A stretch of DNA of 64,000 bases from Ephydatia muelleri (lineage: Eukaryota; Porifera; Demospongiae; Spongillida; Spongillidae). Location: contig JABACO010000025.1 of assembly GCA_013339895.1 (NCBI GenBank), positions 469,500 to 533,499 on the forward strand, read 5' to 3'. Positions 11,616 through 22,450 of the stretch are shown here, one piece after another; the first letter of the stretch is position 1, and every line of letters starts with the position of its first letter. The position numbers and the translations under genes are program-made. A model generated the notes under the pieces. The model had not been told where the DNA came from and did no database searches. It worked only from the letters and a program-made list of their open reading frames with translations.

Positions 11616-12362
11616 CAGGGGCGGATCTAGGATTATGGAAAAGGGGGGGTCTGATAAATATATTCACAACTGGGGGAGGGTACGGGAGGGGGCGTGTCCC
11701 CTCCCGTGACAGCAAGAGGGTCTGGGGGAGCGCTGATAGCTCCCCCAGTGGGGTCTGGGGCGAAGCCCCAGCCGCTTTTTTGCTTTTGCGTTTATTTAGC
11801 ATGAAATTCACAGTGTTATCCAATACATTTCAATCACGCGATATCAGGATTACTAGAGCCTGCATGGATAGCGACGAGAAAACTCTTCATTCTTCACAAT
11901 GCTATGGTTCCTACTGGCTCAGCAATTAAATTCGTGACGCAAAGCTTTTGTGAATTTGTGACGGTGACCGAAGCGTGCACGTGGCCATGCACCAGCTACA
12001 GGTCGGTCTATAAACGACTCATGTATGTTTTACTACTATATTAGTATTTTTAGCTCTATAGCTATCTATTTTCTGAGGAAGAGAATCTGAATCCCATTCA
12101 CGTCTTTTGATCGCTTACCTCAATTCCAGCTCACACGCACCATTCGATCGATCGCGCGATTAAATATTTCGTTAATACACATGTAGGAGGATTTAATTAG
12201 ATCGATATAGACCCCGCTTGGCTAGAACGATGGGTAATGTTGCAAATCCAAGGACGGGAACATGCAGAACGCTGCACAGATTACAGTACGCATTACGTCA
12301 TTCTTCATATAGGAAAGGGGGGGTCCGGACCCCCTGGACCCCCCCACCTAGATCCGCCCCTG
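11616..12362. mobile_element. non-autonomous DNA transposon with 16-bp terminal inverted repeats
   Basis: The element starts CAGGGGCGGATCTAGG and ends with the perfect complement CCTAGATCCGCCCCTG. It is flanked by GACTG at 11611-11615 and 12363-12367, a 5-bp target duplication. Subterminal G-rich (left) and C/G-rich (right) stretches are partly complementary. It carries no transposase gene. CAGGGGCG-type termini are common in hAT-related MITEs, which usually make 8-bp duplications, so the class is unsettled. Confidence 0.8.
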
Positions 12363-12367
12363 GACTG

Positions 12368-13082
12368 TGCTCCTTTTTTTTTATTTTATAATTTTCACTG
12401 GATTATGTAAAATTTTGAATCGCTATGCCCCCCCCCCCCCAATTTAGTTATTGATACCTGCATACCCTAACCACTTAGCCAGTTTAAGTCAGATAATTGA
12501 CTGATAATATAGATGGATTATTGTATTACTTTATGAATCAACTTTGTCATGTGCCAGCCAATTGACTACACGTAGTGTAAAGGATGTATACGCTACGTGT
12601 AGAGCTTACGCACAATCGGACTGCAGATAGCGCTTAAAATTATGATCAGCACTACTACACACAGATACAATTGACGACACTCTCATAGGACTACCTTTAT
12701 ATGGCCTAGGCAGGCATAGTCCTGCTCAAACAAGCCTAAACCTGCACAGTCCCGCACAGTCTCCTGCTATCAGAGCAATTCACACCTGGTTAGGTTTTCC
12801 TGACAGTGTGGCCATAAGACATATGTTGCACTCATTTTATCATTTGTTCATGCTTATCCCCATGAAGGAATATCATGCTTTTACTGCATAATAGTCATTC
12901 ACCAAAGAATCACCTAACAAGGTTAAATCTTGACTTGTTGCATGATTATAGTGTAGGACTACCAGATGGCTTCACTTGGTTATGTGTAAATGATAAAATG
13001 CATAATTATGGTGTACCATATTTACATAACTTGTTTTCGTGCACCTTGGAGTGTGGTTTTAATATCAGTTTCTTCTTTACAG
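12368..13082. other. intergenic or 5' region of receptor copy A
   Basis: Contains the short C run at 12428 and otherwise low-complexity AT-rich sequence. If receptor copy A has a first (ATG) exon, it should lie here or further upstream, but I could not identify it. Confidence 0.35.
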
Positions 13083-13110
13083 GCTCTTCTCAGTGCCTTC
13101 ACTCTTCAAG
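13083..13110 (+). pseudogene. receptor copy A: end of signal-peptide exon
   Basis: A small candidate exon between TTTACAG and GTATTA encodes A-L-L-S-A-F-T-L-Q plus one base, a hydrophobic stretch ending in phase 1. That phase matches the Ig exon at 14457. A similar exon (V-L-L-V-G-V-F-T-L-Q) occurs at 49056-49086. The role as signal-peptide C-terminus is inferred from hydrophobicity, position and phase. Confidence 0.45.
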
Positions 13111-13444
13111 GTATTACCATTAAACTTGCTATCATCAATTCACATGCGCATTTGTATATAATATTTTTTTGCATTTTTCAGAACATGCAGTAAAATCGGT
13201 ACATGTGCACCAATCGATTAAAATATGTTAGTTAAGTTAATTGGGCAAATTCACGAGAATATATATTGCCCCACGGATGTTTATATGGAACGTTCTATGA
13301 GATTTTGATCATTGTGAATTTATACACCATCAAGCAGGAAATGTGCATTTAATTTTGCACTGATGTATCTTCATAATTGAAATTTAACGAACAGACAGAA
13401 TCAATAGCGACAGAACCCATCTATGTACATACCGAATTTGTATC

Positions 13445-13895
13445 GATTTGAATGCTCCTAACTGACGATGCGAATCTGGGTTGCCGGGACGCATTACATT
13501 GTGCATCTATTGCTGCAATGGCATTCCAAAGGTGTTCACTTCTGCTTAAGGTTCTTCATACTCTTGATATCTCTACACTTTGTCAATTATACATATCCTA
13601 TGTCAGACCAATTCTGGAATATAATTATCCAGTGTGGAATCCATGGCTATTACAAGACATTAGAAGTGTTGAAAGGGTTCAGCGCGCTTTTTCACCAGAG
13701 CTTTTTTAAACGGGTAAAGCTGCCCATTAAGAGCTATGCTGATCGTCTTCTACACCTAGGTTTTCATTCATTGGAGTATCGCAGAGTGTTTTTAGATCTC
13801 CTTATGCGTTTTGAAATTGTGAAAAACCTTGTTGATCTTGATGCATCAGCCTTTTTCCACATCAACTTGTCACCATATGGTACAATAAACTAAGT
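13445..13895 (+). pseudogene. non-LTR retrotransposon reverse transcriptase, 3' fragment
   Basis: Two frames together encode a LINE-type RT C-terminal region: L-Y-I-S-Y-V-R-P-I-L-E-Y, P-V-W-N-P and the S-V-E-R-V-Q-R-A-F stretch in one frame, then Y-A-D-R-L-L-H-L-G-F-H-S-L-E-Y-R-R in another. A frameshift near 13690 separates them. The L-x-x-S-Y-V-R-P-x-L-E-Y-x-x-x-V-W signature is typical of Jockey/CR1/RTE-like elements. The fragment sits between the signal exon and Ig exon of receptor copy A. Confidence 0.75.
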
Positions 13896-14456
13896 CCGGT
13901 GTCTACACCATGCCATAATTTAAGATTCAATTTCTTCTCTGTTTGAATTATTAATATTTGGAATTCCTTACCAGATACTGTTGTCACCTCATCCTCTGAA
14001 CTAATATTTAAGTCAAGACTATGTACAGTGAATTTGTCTCTCTTTTGCAGATGCTTCCCATTTTAGTTCTGGGCAGTATATAAGTGCATTTACATATGCC
14101 ATTACTTGCCTTTGTGTATACCATGTGCACATAAATTATCATTATAATTATCATTATCATTATCATAACGAGCTTGTGGTAGGCACTAAAATATATTTTC
14201 ACTTAGAAAAGCTTTGTAGTATTAAATAGGACGCCAATAGCATAAAGCGTTTGGAAGATATCGTGATACAGCCCCAATGCATGTTTGCAGCAAATGAACA
14301 AAAAACTAAAAAAAGCAAATAAATGTACTTGTAAATAATTTTTAAGATAATTTAGTAGGAACTACAGCACAACAGAGATACGTGTGTGCATACTCAACTA
14401 TTTCTTGGACTATTGATTTTCGGGGCTTATGAAATGTAATGTTATCATCCTTCCAG

Positions 14457-16903
14457 CTTCTTCCCTGACCTTGCCATGTCAGCGCACTGGAGGGACCAGC
14501 TGTCCCACAATGATATGTCCTAACACTGCTGTCAACTACACATGTAATGTTGGCAGCTTTGTTGGAAACACAGTATGGAATGTATCATCAGTGGGTGTGT
14601 GCTCAGGATCCCCACTCATACTGGCACAAGGTCCACCAGGGCTTGGACTATCCTGTCTGACCAGTTCTTCAAGTGACACATGTGGACCCTTCGCAGTAAC
14701 CAACACACCTCCTCTTACTAGCAATACTTACTGTCTAACTTCCACCCTCTCTGTGGTGGTCACATCAGCAATGAATGGTCTAGTGGTCTCATGTTCCAGC
14801 TACTCAACAATATCATACATCACAACTCCTATTGGAAATGCAGCCATATCAGTGGTTGGTAAGTTATGAAATTTACATGCAATGGGATAAACATGTACAT
14901 GTCATTTGGTTTCTTATTCTGATTCGTAAACAGGTATACAGATTAGTGCCAATAACCATACAAATCCAAGTTGTACCTAATACACAGTTGTAGAATTGCA
15001 ATGTATCATGTCCAACGTGCAATGGAACTTTTAATTTCATTCAGCATTGAATGAAAATATTTTTAATATAATCACTAATTTTTCGAATATTTTAGGCACT
15101 TTGTGATACCATAGGACATAATTGGTTTGAAAAGGCATATCTATGGCCTTAAATAATGGACATGTACATATTTCTCTAGCTCCTCCAAGTGCTCCAACCA
15201 TTACATCACTGATCAGCACCTATTCAGACCAACTAACAGTGACCTGGACATCTGTTCCCACTGCGATCAGCTACAATGTTAGTATCAATGACAGTGTCAA
15301 CACACTGGTCCCCATCCCATCCACCAGAGCACCACAGTACACATTCACTGGGCTGACCAATAACACAGTCTACACTGTCTCAGTGATGGCCATCAACTGT
15401 GCTGGGAGCAGTATTCCTGTAGTACAAACTACTAAACAATGTGAGTACTTCAGAGTGCTGAAAGTGTCATCATAAGGGGAACAACCAATGCATGGGGTGC
15501 AAATGATAAATAGTGCTGTACTAATTTAAATAGCTGTTCATAAATGGGATGAAATCATGTTTTTGTTTAGCAATGGCTGACCAGATGTGTAAAATTTATT
15601 AAATCTATACATTAGTGGCAACGGTTGACCGGATGGTTTTTATAGCTTTATACTTGTGAAAGATCTGTAAGGAAACAAAAACGAATGTATGTGGCCAGTT
15701 GCAATTCTCTTTTAGTAATTCCTGTGGATCCCATTGGGAATAGTGCAGGAGACAAGGGGGAAGATATCTGGTGCCAATCATGTATATGGTATGAGGCATG
15801 AGGCATGGCATTTGCAAAGCTCCCTTCCGATACTGTGGTTCCACTTTATCAGACATGTGTGACCATGAAGTGCACATGAATTCTTTTCAAAATGGTGTGG
15901 GGTCCACATCCCCTTCCTACAGGTAGTAACAACCACATTATCATCATCTGCAGTTGGGGCAACTTCCCCTCCAATTCCAACATTGTGTGTTACCACCACT
16001 GTTCTATCAACTCCAATGTCATGTAAGTCCTGCATGTTAGGAAGAATGGGTGAGGTGGTATGGCATATAATATTGTTTCATGGCAGATGGTGATTATTGG
16101 AATATATGTATAGTTAGATATTAATTGCACATTGTATGCATTGTTCCTAATACCAATCTCATTCGTCAGGATGGCTGAACCACTTTGTATTCAGGTTTTC
16201 TTCAAGAACGTATATGATTGAGGGCACAATTTTAAAGTTTTGCCGCTACACATGTGTAGCATGTCAGCAGACAAGGGGGAAAATGTCTGGTGCCAATCAT
16301 GTATTTCAAGGAGACCACAAAATACCATAAACATGATTGGCACCAGATATTGTCCCCCCTGGTCTATAGGCACACATGCCCCAGCTGCTGGCTAACATGC
16401 TACACATGCGTAGTGGCAGAACTTTAAAATTGTGCATCTCAACAATAGTGGTGCACCTCACTCCCATATCATATCACAAAGCATTAGTCTCAATAGAAAA
16501 TTAAATAAAAATTAACACAGCGACTAATTATTAAGTTAAACTAGTTTACTTGTTGAATTGTTATTGACTAGGATGATTTAAAATGAACTGTGTATCAGTC
16601 AACTACACCTAAGTAACCTTTCAGGTCATTCTATGCCCATGCACAGCTGCACTTGGTTCAGCCATTGGTACAGCTGTTGGTGTGTCAGTCTCTGTCACCT
16701 TTGTGGTGTCCTTCTCTATGGGAGTGTTGGTGGCTTCTGTTCTTGGCTACATCTCAAGAAGATCCACACAAAAACCAAGTTCATCTGCTGATCCTCCCAC
16801 TGTGTATGATGAGGTGGGCACTAATAAGAAAATGAAGGGAGATACCATGAAGATGAATTCAAACACTGCATATGGAACACATGTTTCAAAGAACTCTGAG
16901 TGA
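14457..16903 (+). pseudogene. receptor copy A: Ig-like, FN3, stalk and TM exons
   Basis: Exons: Ig 14457-14858 (134 codons, phase 1-1), FN3 15180-15440 (87 codons, phase 1-1), Ser/Thr/Pro stalk 15927-16022 (phase 1-1), TM plus tail 16625-16903. The Ig exon has several Cys and a C-terminal N-G-L-V-V-S-C motif. The FN3 exon has V-T-W-T-S-V-P near its start and Y-T-V-S-V-M-A-I-N-C near its end. The TM segment (G-S-A-I-G-T-A-V-G-V-S to V-L-G-Y) is followed by R-R and a tail with T-V-Y-D-E-V and N-T-A-Y-G. The start of the TM exon is 11 bp shorter than in copy E, which puts the membrane segment out of frame with a phase-1 stalk. The copy is therefore probably broken, unless it uses a different splice. 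Confidence 0.75.
16224..16435. mobile_element. MITE with about 40-bp terminal inverted repeats
   Basis: The left end GCACAATTTTAAAGTTTTGC and the right end (complement GCACAATTTTAAAGTTCTGC) are near-perfect inverted repeats extending through a palindromic CTACACATGTGTAG. Inner arms GGTGCCAATCATG and CATGATTGGCACC are also inverted. It lies in the intron before the TM exon of receptor copy A. No clear target duplication was seen. A related inner segment occurs at 15750-15800. Confidence 0.75.
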
Positions 16904-17117
16904 CTGCATAGAAAAATATGAACAATGTGTACATTGTAAAGCATAGTTTTTAGAACTTCCAATGCTATTTGTAGTTATAATTCATAGGCTGTCCTAACGA
17001 ATTACACTCACTTGAATAAGTAAAAAAAAAACATTCTGCACTAGAAAATTGGTTGTATATATAATTTGAAGGCAATAGTGGTGCACTAAGCAAGAAAACA
17101 AGGCTCTATAACAATGG

Positions 17118-17186
17118 ATGCCATATTTAGCACTATTATGTTTTTCATTTAGCAAATGAACAACATAATAGTGCTAAATATGGCAT
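17118..17186. repeat. perfect 25-bp hairpin
   Basis: The left arm 17118-17142 (starts ATGCCATATTTAGCACTATT) and right arm 17162-17186 are exact complements around a 19-base loop. It lies in the 3' flank of receptor copy A and is probably a tiny MITE. Confidence 0.85.
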
Positions 17187-18339
17187 TACTACATTTTCTT
17201 CAAATCCTATACATGTATATCCCCAACTTTCTCATAGAGAGTGTTTCTTCTCTTGTTTTATGGATTTTTTGGTCATACGAATATCATTCAAACTATATGC
17301 AGTACCATCGAGGTTCTGAAAAGTCTTGTTCCCAGACTTTTAACAATTAAATACCACAAGCATAGCTGTTTTTAGTCTCAGTATAATAGGCAACACCCAT
17401 CGCCTTGGCCACATCATCTTTCATGACCTCGTCTTTACGTTTTCCACCCCTCATACACGGATTGTCCTGATAGAAGGGCGCTATAGTTGGTGCTCTGAAA
17501 CTGAAATGTAAATATTCGCTCACATGGTAAGATGAAATATATACATTAACATATCCTCAGTACATACCTTACCCCGGCTACATTATTAATAGCATGCGCA
17601 TCATGTAGAAATCTACCTGCTACTGTCTATGCATGCTCAGTGCCTTATTAAGCAATGCTATTGACTACATGATACATGTATGCCACTAAACAGCTACAAA
17701 TGTTTAAAGAAATTGAATATATTGTATGTATGGTGAAAATGAATCTTTTTTAAACTGATTGGCTGTGACATCATCGGGTGCATGTGAATATTAATGCTAC
17801 GTTGAATCTTTCCCACCAGTGGGTGTGGTCTAACGCGACATTACATGATTACATTCCTTCACACCTTTCTGTGGATACTGACATAGATCAAAAAACGAGC
17901 TACATGTACACAAACCGTTTCGATACTGACAAATTACCACGTTTGCAATTAAATTATAAGCTTGAATATTAATGATTGCCCAGAAGTCATAAAATTAGAT
18001 AAAAATAATAATCAGCAATGCATTTCAGTTTACAGTTAGCAACATGAGCGTACCTACTATCTATTAGAATATTAAACCACACTCATGTAGGCTATCATGT
18101 ACATGTGTTATCACTTCTACAATAGTATAGCATAGCAGTCTAGTGAGTTCATGCACACTAGACAGAACTGCAAATCTAAGATTCATTGCATTCTTATAAG
18201 ATAGATGATGGGTTATCATTGATGATCTGTTATACGTGTATGTGTTTGCACACACCCTCAGTTCTCTGCATATTCCTATCAAGGTTAATTTCAAAAGCGC
18301 GGGGTACGACCAAATCTTGGTATCGCGTCTATAGGCGTC
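17187..18339. other. intergenic between receptor copy A and the THAP gene
   Basis: AT-rich sequence without recognisable coding. The last roughly 100 bases should contain the THAP-gene promoter, but no TATA or other motif stands out. Confidence 0.4.
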
Positions 18340-19221
18340 ATGGTAAATCACTGCGTTGTCGTTGGTTGCAACAATTACGTTGGAAAGAAACCTGGGCTTC
18401 GTTTTTTCCGCTTTCCGATAGCGGCGGTTCGACGAGAGAAATGGACTCCCGGAAATGGTGCAAGGATATGCAATGAACATTTTGTATTAGGTACGTTGAT
18501 AATGATTATAATAAGCCTGATTGCCTAGCAATGTTATAAGTCCCTTTGTATATCTCGTATACATATAGGTGAGCCGCATCGTGGCCCTGATCATGCTGAT
18601 TTCGTTCCGAGTGTGTTTCCCACGGCACATAAGCGTACAGGGGAAAGGGTTTTCGTTCAGCAGCGATATGAAAGACTGCATGAAAGAAAGAAGAAGAGGA
18701 CGAAAAGGTTATCTGAATTTCAGAAGACATTGGAAGTTGCAGAAGACGTTGAACAGAATGATGAGGAGACACGTGGGAATGATGGTGGTGAACAGAATGA
18801 TGAAGAGACACGTGGGAATGATGGTGGTGAACAGAATGATGAGGAGACACGTGGGAATGATGGTGGTGAACAGAATGATGAGGAGACACGTGGGAATGAT
18901 GGTGGTGAACAGAATGATGAGGAGACACGTGGGAATGATGGTGGTGAACAGAATGATGAGGAGACACGTGGGAATGATGGTGGTGAACAGAATGATGAGG
19001 AGACACGTGGGAATGATGGTGGTGAACAGAATGATGAGGAGACACGTGGGAATGATGGCGGTGAACAGAATGATGAGGAGACACGTGGAAATGATGGTGG
19101 TGAACAGAATGATGAGGAGACAGCTATGGTCTCAACACCTTCAGTCTCCATTTCTCTGGATGGATGGACCTCCATGCATGCCTGTCTCTCGCTTAAACCA
19201 GGCCGCTACGACGTTTTCTGA
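18340..19221 (+). CDS. THAP-domain protein with 13-residue tandem repeats
   Basis: Exons join(18340-18490, 18569-19221), with a 78-bp GT-AG intron, give 267 codons. Exon 1 holds the THAP zinc module: C5, C10, then C44-x2-H47 followed by F48, plus F-R-F-P and a tryptophan at 35. Exon 2 completes it with G-P-D-H-A-D-F-V-P-S-V-F, the usual THAP ending. THAP modules bind DNA and occur in transcription factors and P-element-like transposases. The spacing C10 to C44 is a little short (33; usually 35-50), as if part of the helix region were lost. After a basic coiled stretch come nine full copies of E-Q-N-D-E-E-T-R-G-N-D-G-G and a partial tenth, then a unique tail of about 32 residues. No transposase domain follows. 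Confidence 0.75.
18751..19122 (+). repeat. 39-bp minisatellite in the THAP gene, 9.5 copies
   Basis: The unit is GAACAGAATGATGAGGAGAC followed by ACGTGGGAATGATGGTGGT. Copies differ by only a few bases. Because 39 is a multiple of three, frame is kept and at least four of six frames stay open, so long antisense open stretches here are artefacts. Confidence 0.95.
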
Positions 19222-20329
19222 GTGACCTGTTTCCACCTTTCTGCGTGCTATTATCCGCTTTTCGTCAACGATTAGCTGATCGAGTCTTTCTGCTCGAACC
19301 TTGTGCCTCTGTCATGTCCCCAGATAGCAATAATGATGATGTTAGAAGTTAGAACAAGCGAGTTATTGGTGGAGCGGACTTCTAGATGTTTCCTGAATGC
19401 ACTACAGTCCTTGGCTGTAGCCCACTACAAGTGTCTTTACCACTTTGATATCATGGCGATACTTATGAATTTGATCAGTTAAGAATACGCCCCTGCGCTT
19501 CTAACGGCTTATAACGGGTGCGCTCTTAACGAGGGCAGACGGTACTGTGTATGTGTTACACTGCTGTAACAGTACCATCTGCATAATGCTATGGGTGCTT
19601 AGCACTGCACACAGAATATCGCAGAACAGCTAGCTTTGTGACTAGAACAGTACTTGGTTTCGCGGCCATTTAATTCAACTGTTTTTGACACCTTTAGCAT
19701 TGCACAAGTGATTACAATAAAAAATAATAAAATGACAAAGTGCATGTCTGTTTACATACATGTTAAATAATGAAACGTCAAGAAACAAGGTTGGTAGCTG
19801 ATAAGGTGTTATTAGCCTCGTGCCCAGACCCAATACATCCGCAGCTGCGGGTGGATTACATCACCGCTACGCTTCAATTATATGGTGTACATTAGCCCTA
19901 GTGCTGAGTGATGGATAATGATGCACATTTAGGGCTTGAGCAAGGTTAGAGATAGAATTATTAGTTTGTTTTTAGGGGTAAGACACCCTGCTATTTTATT
20001 GGGCACTAATGCCAAGCTTAGGATTGGTTAGGATCATTCATTGAATGCATTTGTACAAACGTATGCTGACATTTTAGCCTTAGCAACGGACATGCACTGT
20101 ACCAAAGCAAGCTTAGTAATACTATGACATAGGCTGGTCATGAGCATTTCTCTTGGTTTACCACACGTGTACTTAAACTCTGCCTTAATTATGTCCATAA
20201 TACTTAGCAGATAGAGATTTGAATGTTTGGTGTGCTATAAAATATGCTTGTTTCATTTTTCTTTCTCAGACAACCATTGTTTCTTTGCCACTATTGTATT
20301 CCAATCCTTATCACATGTACAACAACATA
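19222..20329. other. intergenic, no supported gene
   Basis: Non-coding. Near 19814 the motif CTCGTGCCCAGACCC resembles the terminal repeat of the small hairpin MITE at 28250-28342, suggesting an old relic. Confidence 0.4.
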
Positions 20330-20390
20330 TCTACCACCAATAACCACACCCACTCCATCCATCACATGTAGATGGAGGTGGAGCATGATA
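20325..20390 (+). pseudogene. receptor stalk-exon relic (copy H)
   Basis: CTACCACCAATAACCACACC, then CACTCCATCC and CATGTAGATGG, matches the stalk exon and its donor region of the other receptor copies (compare 25330-25380 and 51590-51640). It encodes P-P-I-T-T-P-T-P-S-I-T before the donor. No flanking Ig, FN3 or TM exon was found close by, so this is a remnant. Confidence 0.6.
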
Positions 20391-20879
20391 CAATCTGTAC
20401 TACGAATGAGGGTGGGGTGGGACATGGTACAAAAAGATACATGTATAGCTTATCATGATAATTGGACATTTACATGGGATCATGTCCAGCAGAATCACCC
20501 TTCTGGTTAGTTTTTCTAGTTTTCCCATGTTTGATTTGCTGTGGACTCTATCAAATGATCATATGCATTCATTAGGCATCCACCATAAAGTTACATGTAT
20601 AAGCCATTGAGTAATTAGCCTTACATTTCAATGCGAGCGTAACTTTTCTTTTGCTTGTCCGGGAAAATGCGAAAAAGCATCACATGGGTGTAGATTATGC
20701 TGTACACTGTCCCATATACATGTATTGTGTTATAATGATGTGTATAAATGCTTTTTTAATAGTACTACTGGCACATGCTTTGTACATGATGCTTTTGAGG
20801 GTTTACCCAAGAAGCACTGGACCCTGATATATCATGACATAATAAGTCTATAATTCACACCAAGGCATTCAAATCCCTT

Positions 20880-21055
20880 GTCCGTCATCTGAGGCAGTCT
20901 GTGTGGGGATGTTGTTGACATCACTCATCCTCCAGTAGGTACTGTTCAACAAGGTGGACCAATTCAATATGCCCATGAAGAACTCTTACCCTATAGACAA
21001 AGCTCGCCTACTTTCTGCCTCCTCCCCAAATGCTGCCTCGTGACAGCATGAAGTT
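20880..21055 (+). pseudogene. degenerate RT-associated ORF fragment, interrupted by a foldback
   Basis: Encodes a D-K-A-R-L-L-S-A-S-S-P-N-A-A-S-like stretch, matching the A-R-L-L-S-V-S-S-P-H-A-S-S-W-L-S region of the repeat ORF family seen at 22.0, 34.5 and 61.7 kb. It ends close to the palindromic element starting at 21101. Confidence 0.45.
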
Positions 21056-21100
21056 GTCATGGTTAATTATTTATGGTTTTTTATTATTATTGAATACATA

Positions 21101-21932
21101 TAATTGGGACAGTTCACGAGAAAATTGCACCACAGCCATATATTATAAAAATGTTATAAAAATGCATCACGTTTGCATCGCTATAACTTCCCAACGATTA
21201 ACGCTATCGACATCCTATTTTCACCACTTCATACTACACCATTTCTCTACAGTAAAATGCATTTTGGAGTCTTGGACTATATCCGTGCCGACGTTCCTAC
21301 GTGCGATACCCCCTGGGGTTCAAAACTACCATATCTTCGTGTAGGAGCGGTCAAATCGCTTCAAATTCGGTATGTAGGTAGAGAGGTCCTATACCTATCG
21401 ATTTGTTCTGTTCGTTAATTTTTATGCCATCTGTTACGGAGATACAGTTGAATAAACTACGTGCACGTTTTCCCGCTTGATTCGCGCCAATGTAATAATC
21501 CCCGCCTCCCCATACATTGAGCGGAGCGCAATTTGCCCAAATCATTGGCGCGAAACGAGCGCGAAAATGTGCACGTAGTTTGTTCAACTGTATCTCCGTA
21601 ACGGATTGCATAAAAATTAACGAACAGAACAAATAGATAGATATAGGACCTCTCCACCTACAAACCGAATTTGAAGCGATTTGATTACTCCTACACGAAG
21701 ATATGGTAGTTTTGAACCCCAGGGGGTATCGCACGTAGGAACGTCGGCACGGATATAGTCCAAGACTCCAAAATGCATTTTACTGTAGAGAAATGGTGTA
21801 GTATGAAGTGGTGAAAATAGGATGTCGATAGCGTTAATCGTTGGGAAGTTATAGCGATGCAAACGTGATGCATTTTTATAACATTTTTATTATATATGAG
21901 TGGTGCAATTTTCTCGTGAACTGTCCCAATTA
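21101..21932. mobile_element. foldback element with arms of about 390 bp
   Basis: The left arm starts TAATTGGGACAGTTCACGAG and the right arm ends with the complement CTCGTGAACTGTCCCAATTA. Both arms encode the same spurious open stretch in mirror image, and identity between arms is very high. The unique centre is about 21490-21545. There is no transposase. It shares motifs with the smaller palindrome at 11001-11333. Confidence 0.9.
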
Positions 21933-21959
21933 AATTTATATAAAAGAAAGAAAAGGTGA

Positions 21960-22450
21960 CGTCCAATGGGGGCCCAGCTCTTGACACCAGGGCTCGTGCA
22001 CAGGACCTCACAAAAGTGGGACGGAGTCTACAATAAACGGCAGCACACACGTTTCAGCCAGAAAATCACGTGGGATGTTGTGTCATGCCACAACATCATC
22101 CCACACTTACAAGTGATGGCATGATGTCCAAGAGGGTAAAGGTCATTGCCAGGGTAAAGTGCACACTGGGACACCCATGGGGCGTGTCCATCAAGCCACC
22201 ACTTCATGGCAGCTTGATGGACTAGTGGATTGAGGTGTAAACCCAACCCCTGTGATGGGATGAATGACAGCCAGGAGGATGCATGTGGTGAAAGCAATTG
22301 TGCTCTGTCAGCAGTGACGGAAGCTTCCAACTGCAATAGAACATGTGAGTGTCCAATGTGCAGGAGAGTTGACAGAAGGGGCTAAGAGAAGGGAGTCGAT
22401 CTGCAGTGCCTTATCAGGTGGAATGACATAATTAAAATCTGCAACTGCAG
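21960..22450 (-). pseudogene. degenerate RT-associated repeat ORF; left part of segmental copy 1
   Basis: On the minus strand the S-P-H-A-S-S-W-L-S, Q-G-L-G-L-H-L and P-L-G-H-H-A-I-T-C motifs appear, interrupted by stops. This is the C-terminal part of a family often found with reverse transcriptases in invertebrate genomes; the exact element class is uncertain. The same block occurs at 61560-62030. Confidence 0.6.

Noticed and set aside
18506-19175. Long antisense open stretches rich in His-Ser or Ser-Pro over the THAP minisatellite
   Set aside because: They are by-products of a 39-bp repeat, which keeps several frames open; the THAP frame has domain and splice support.
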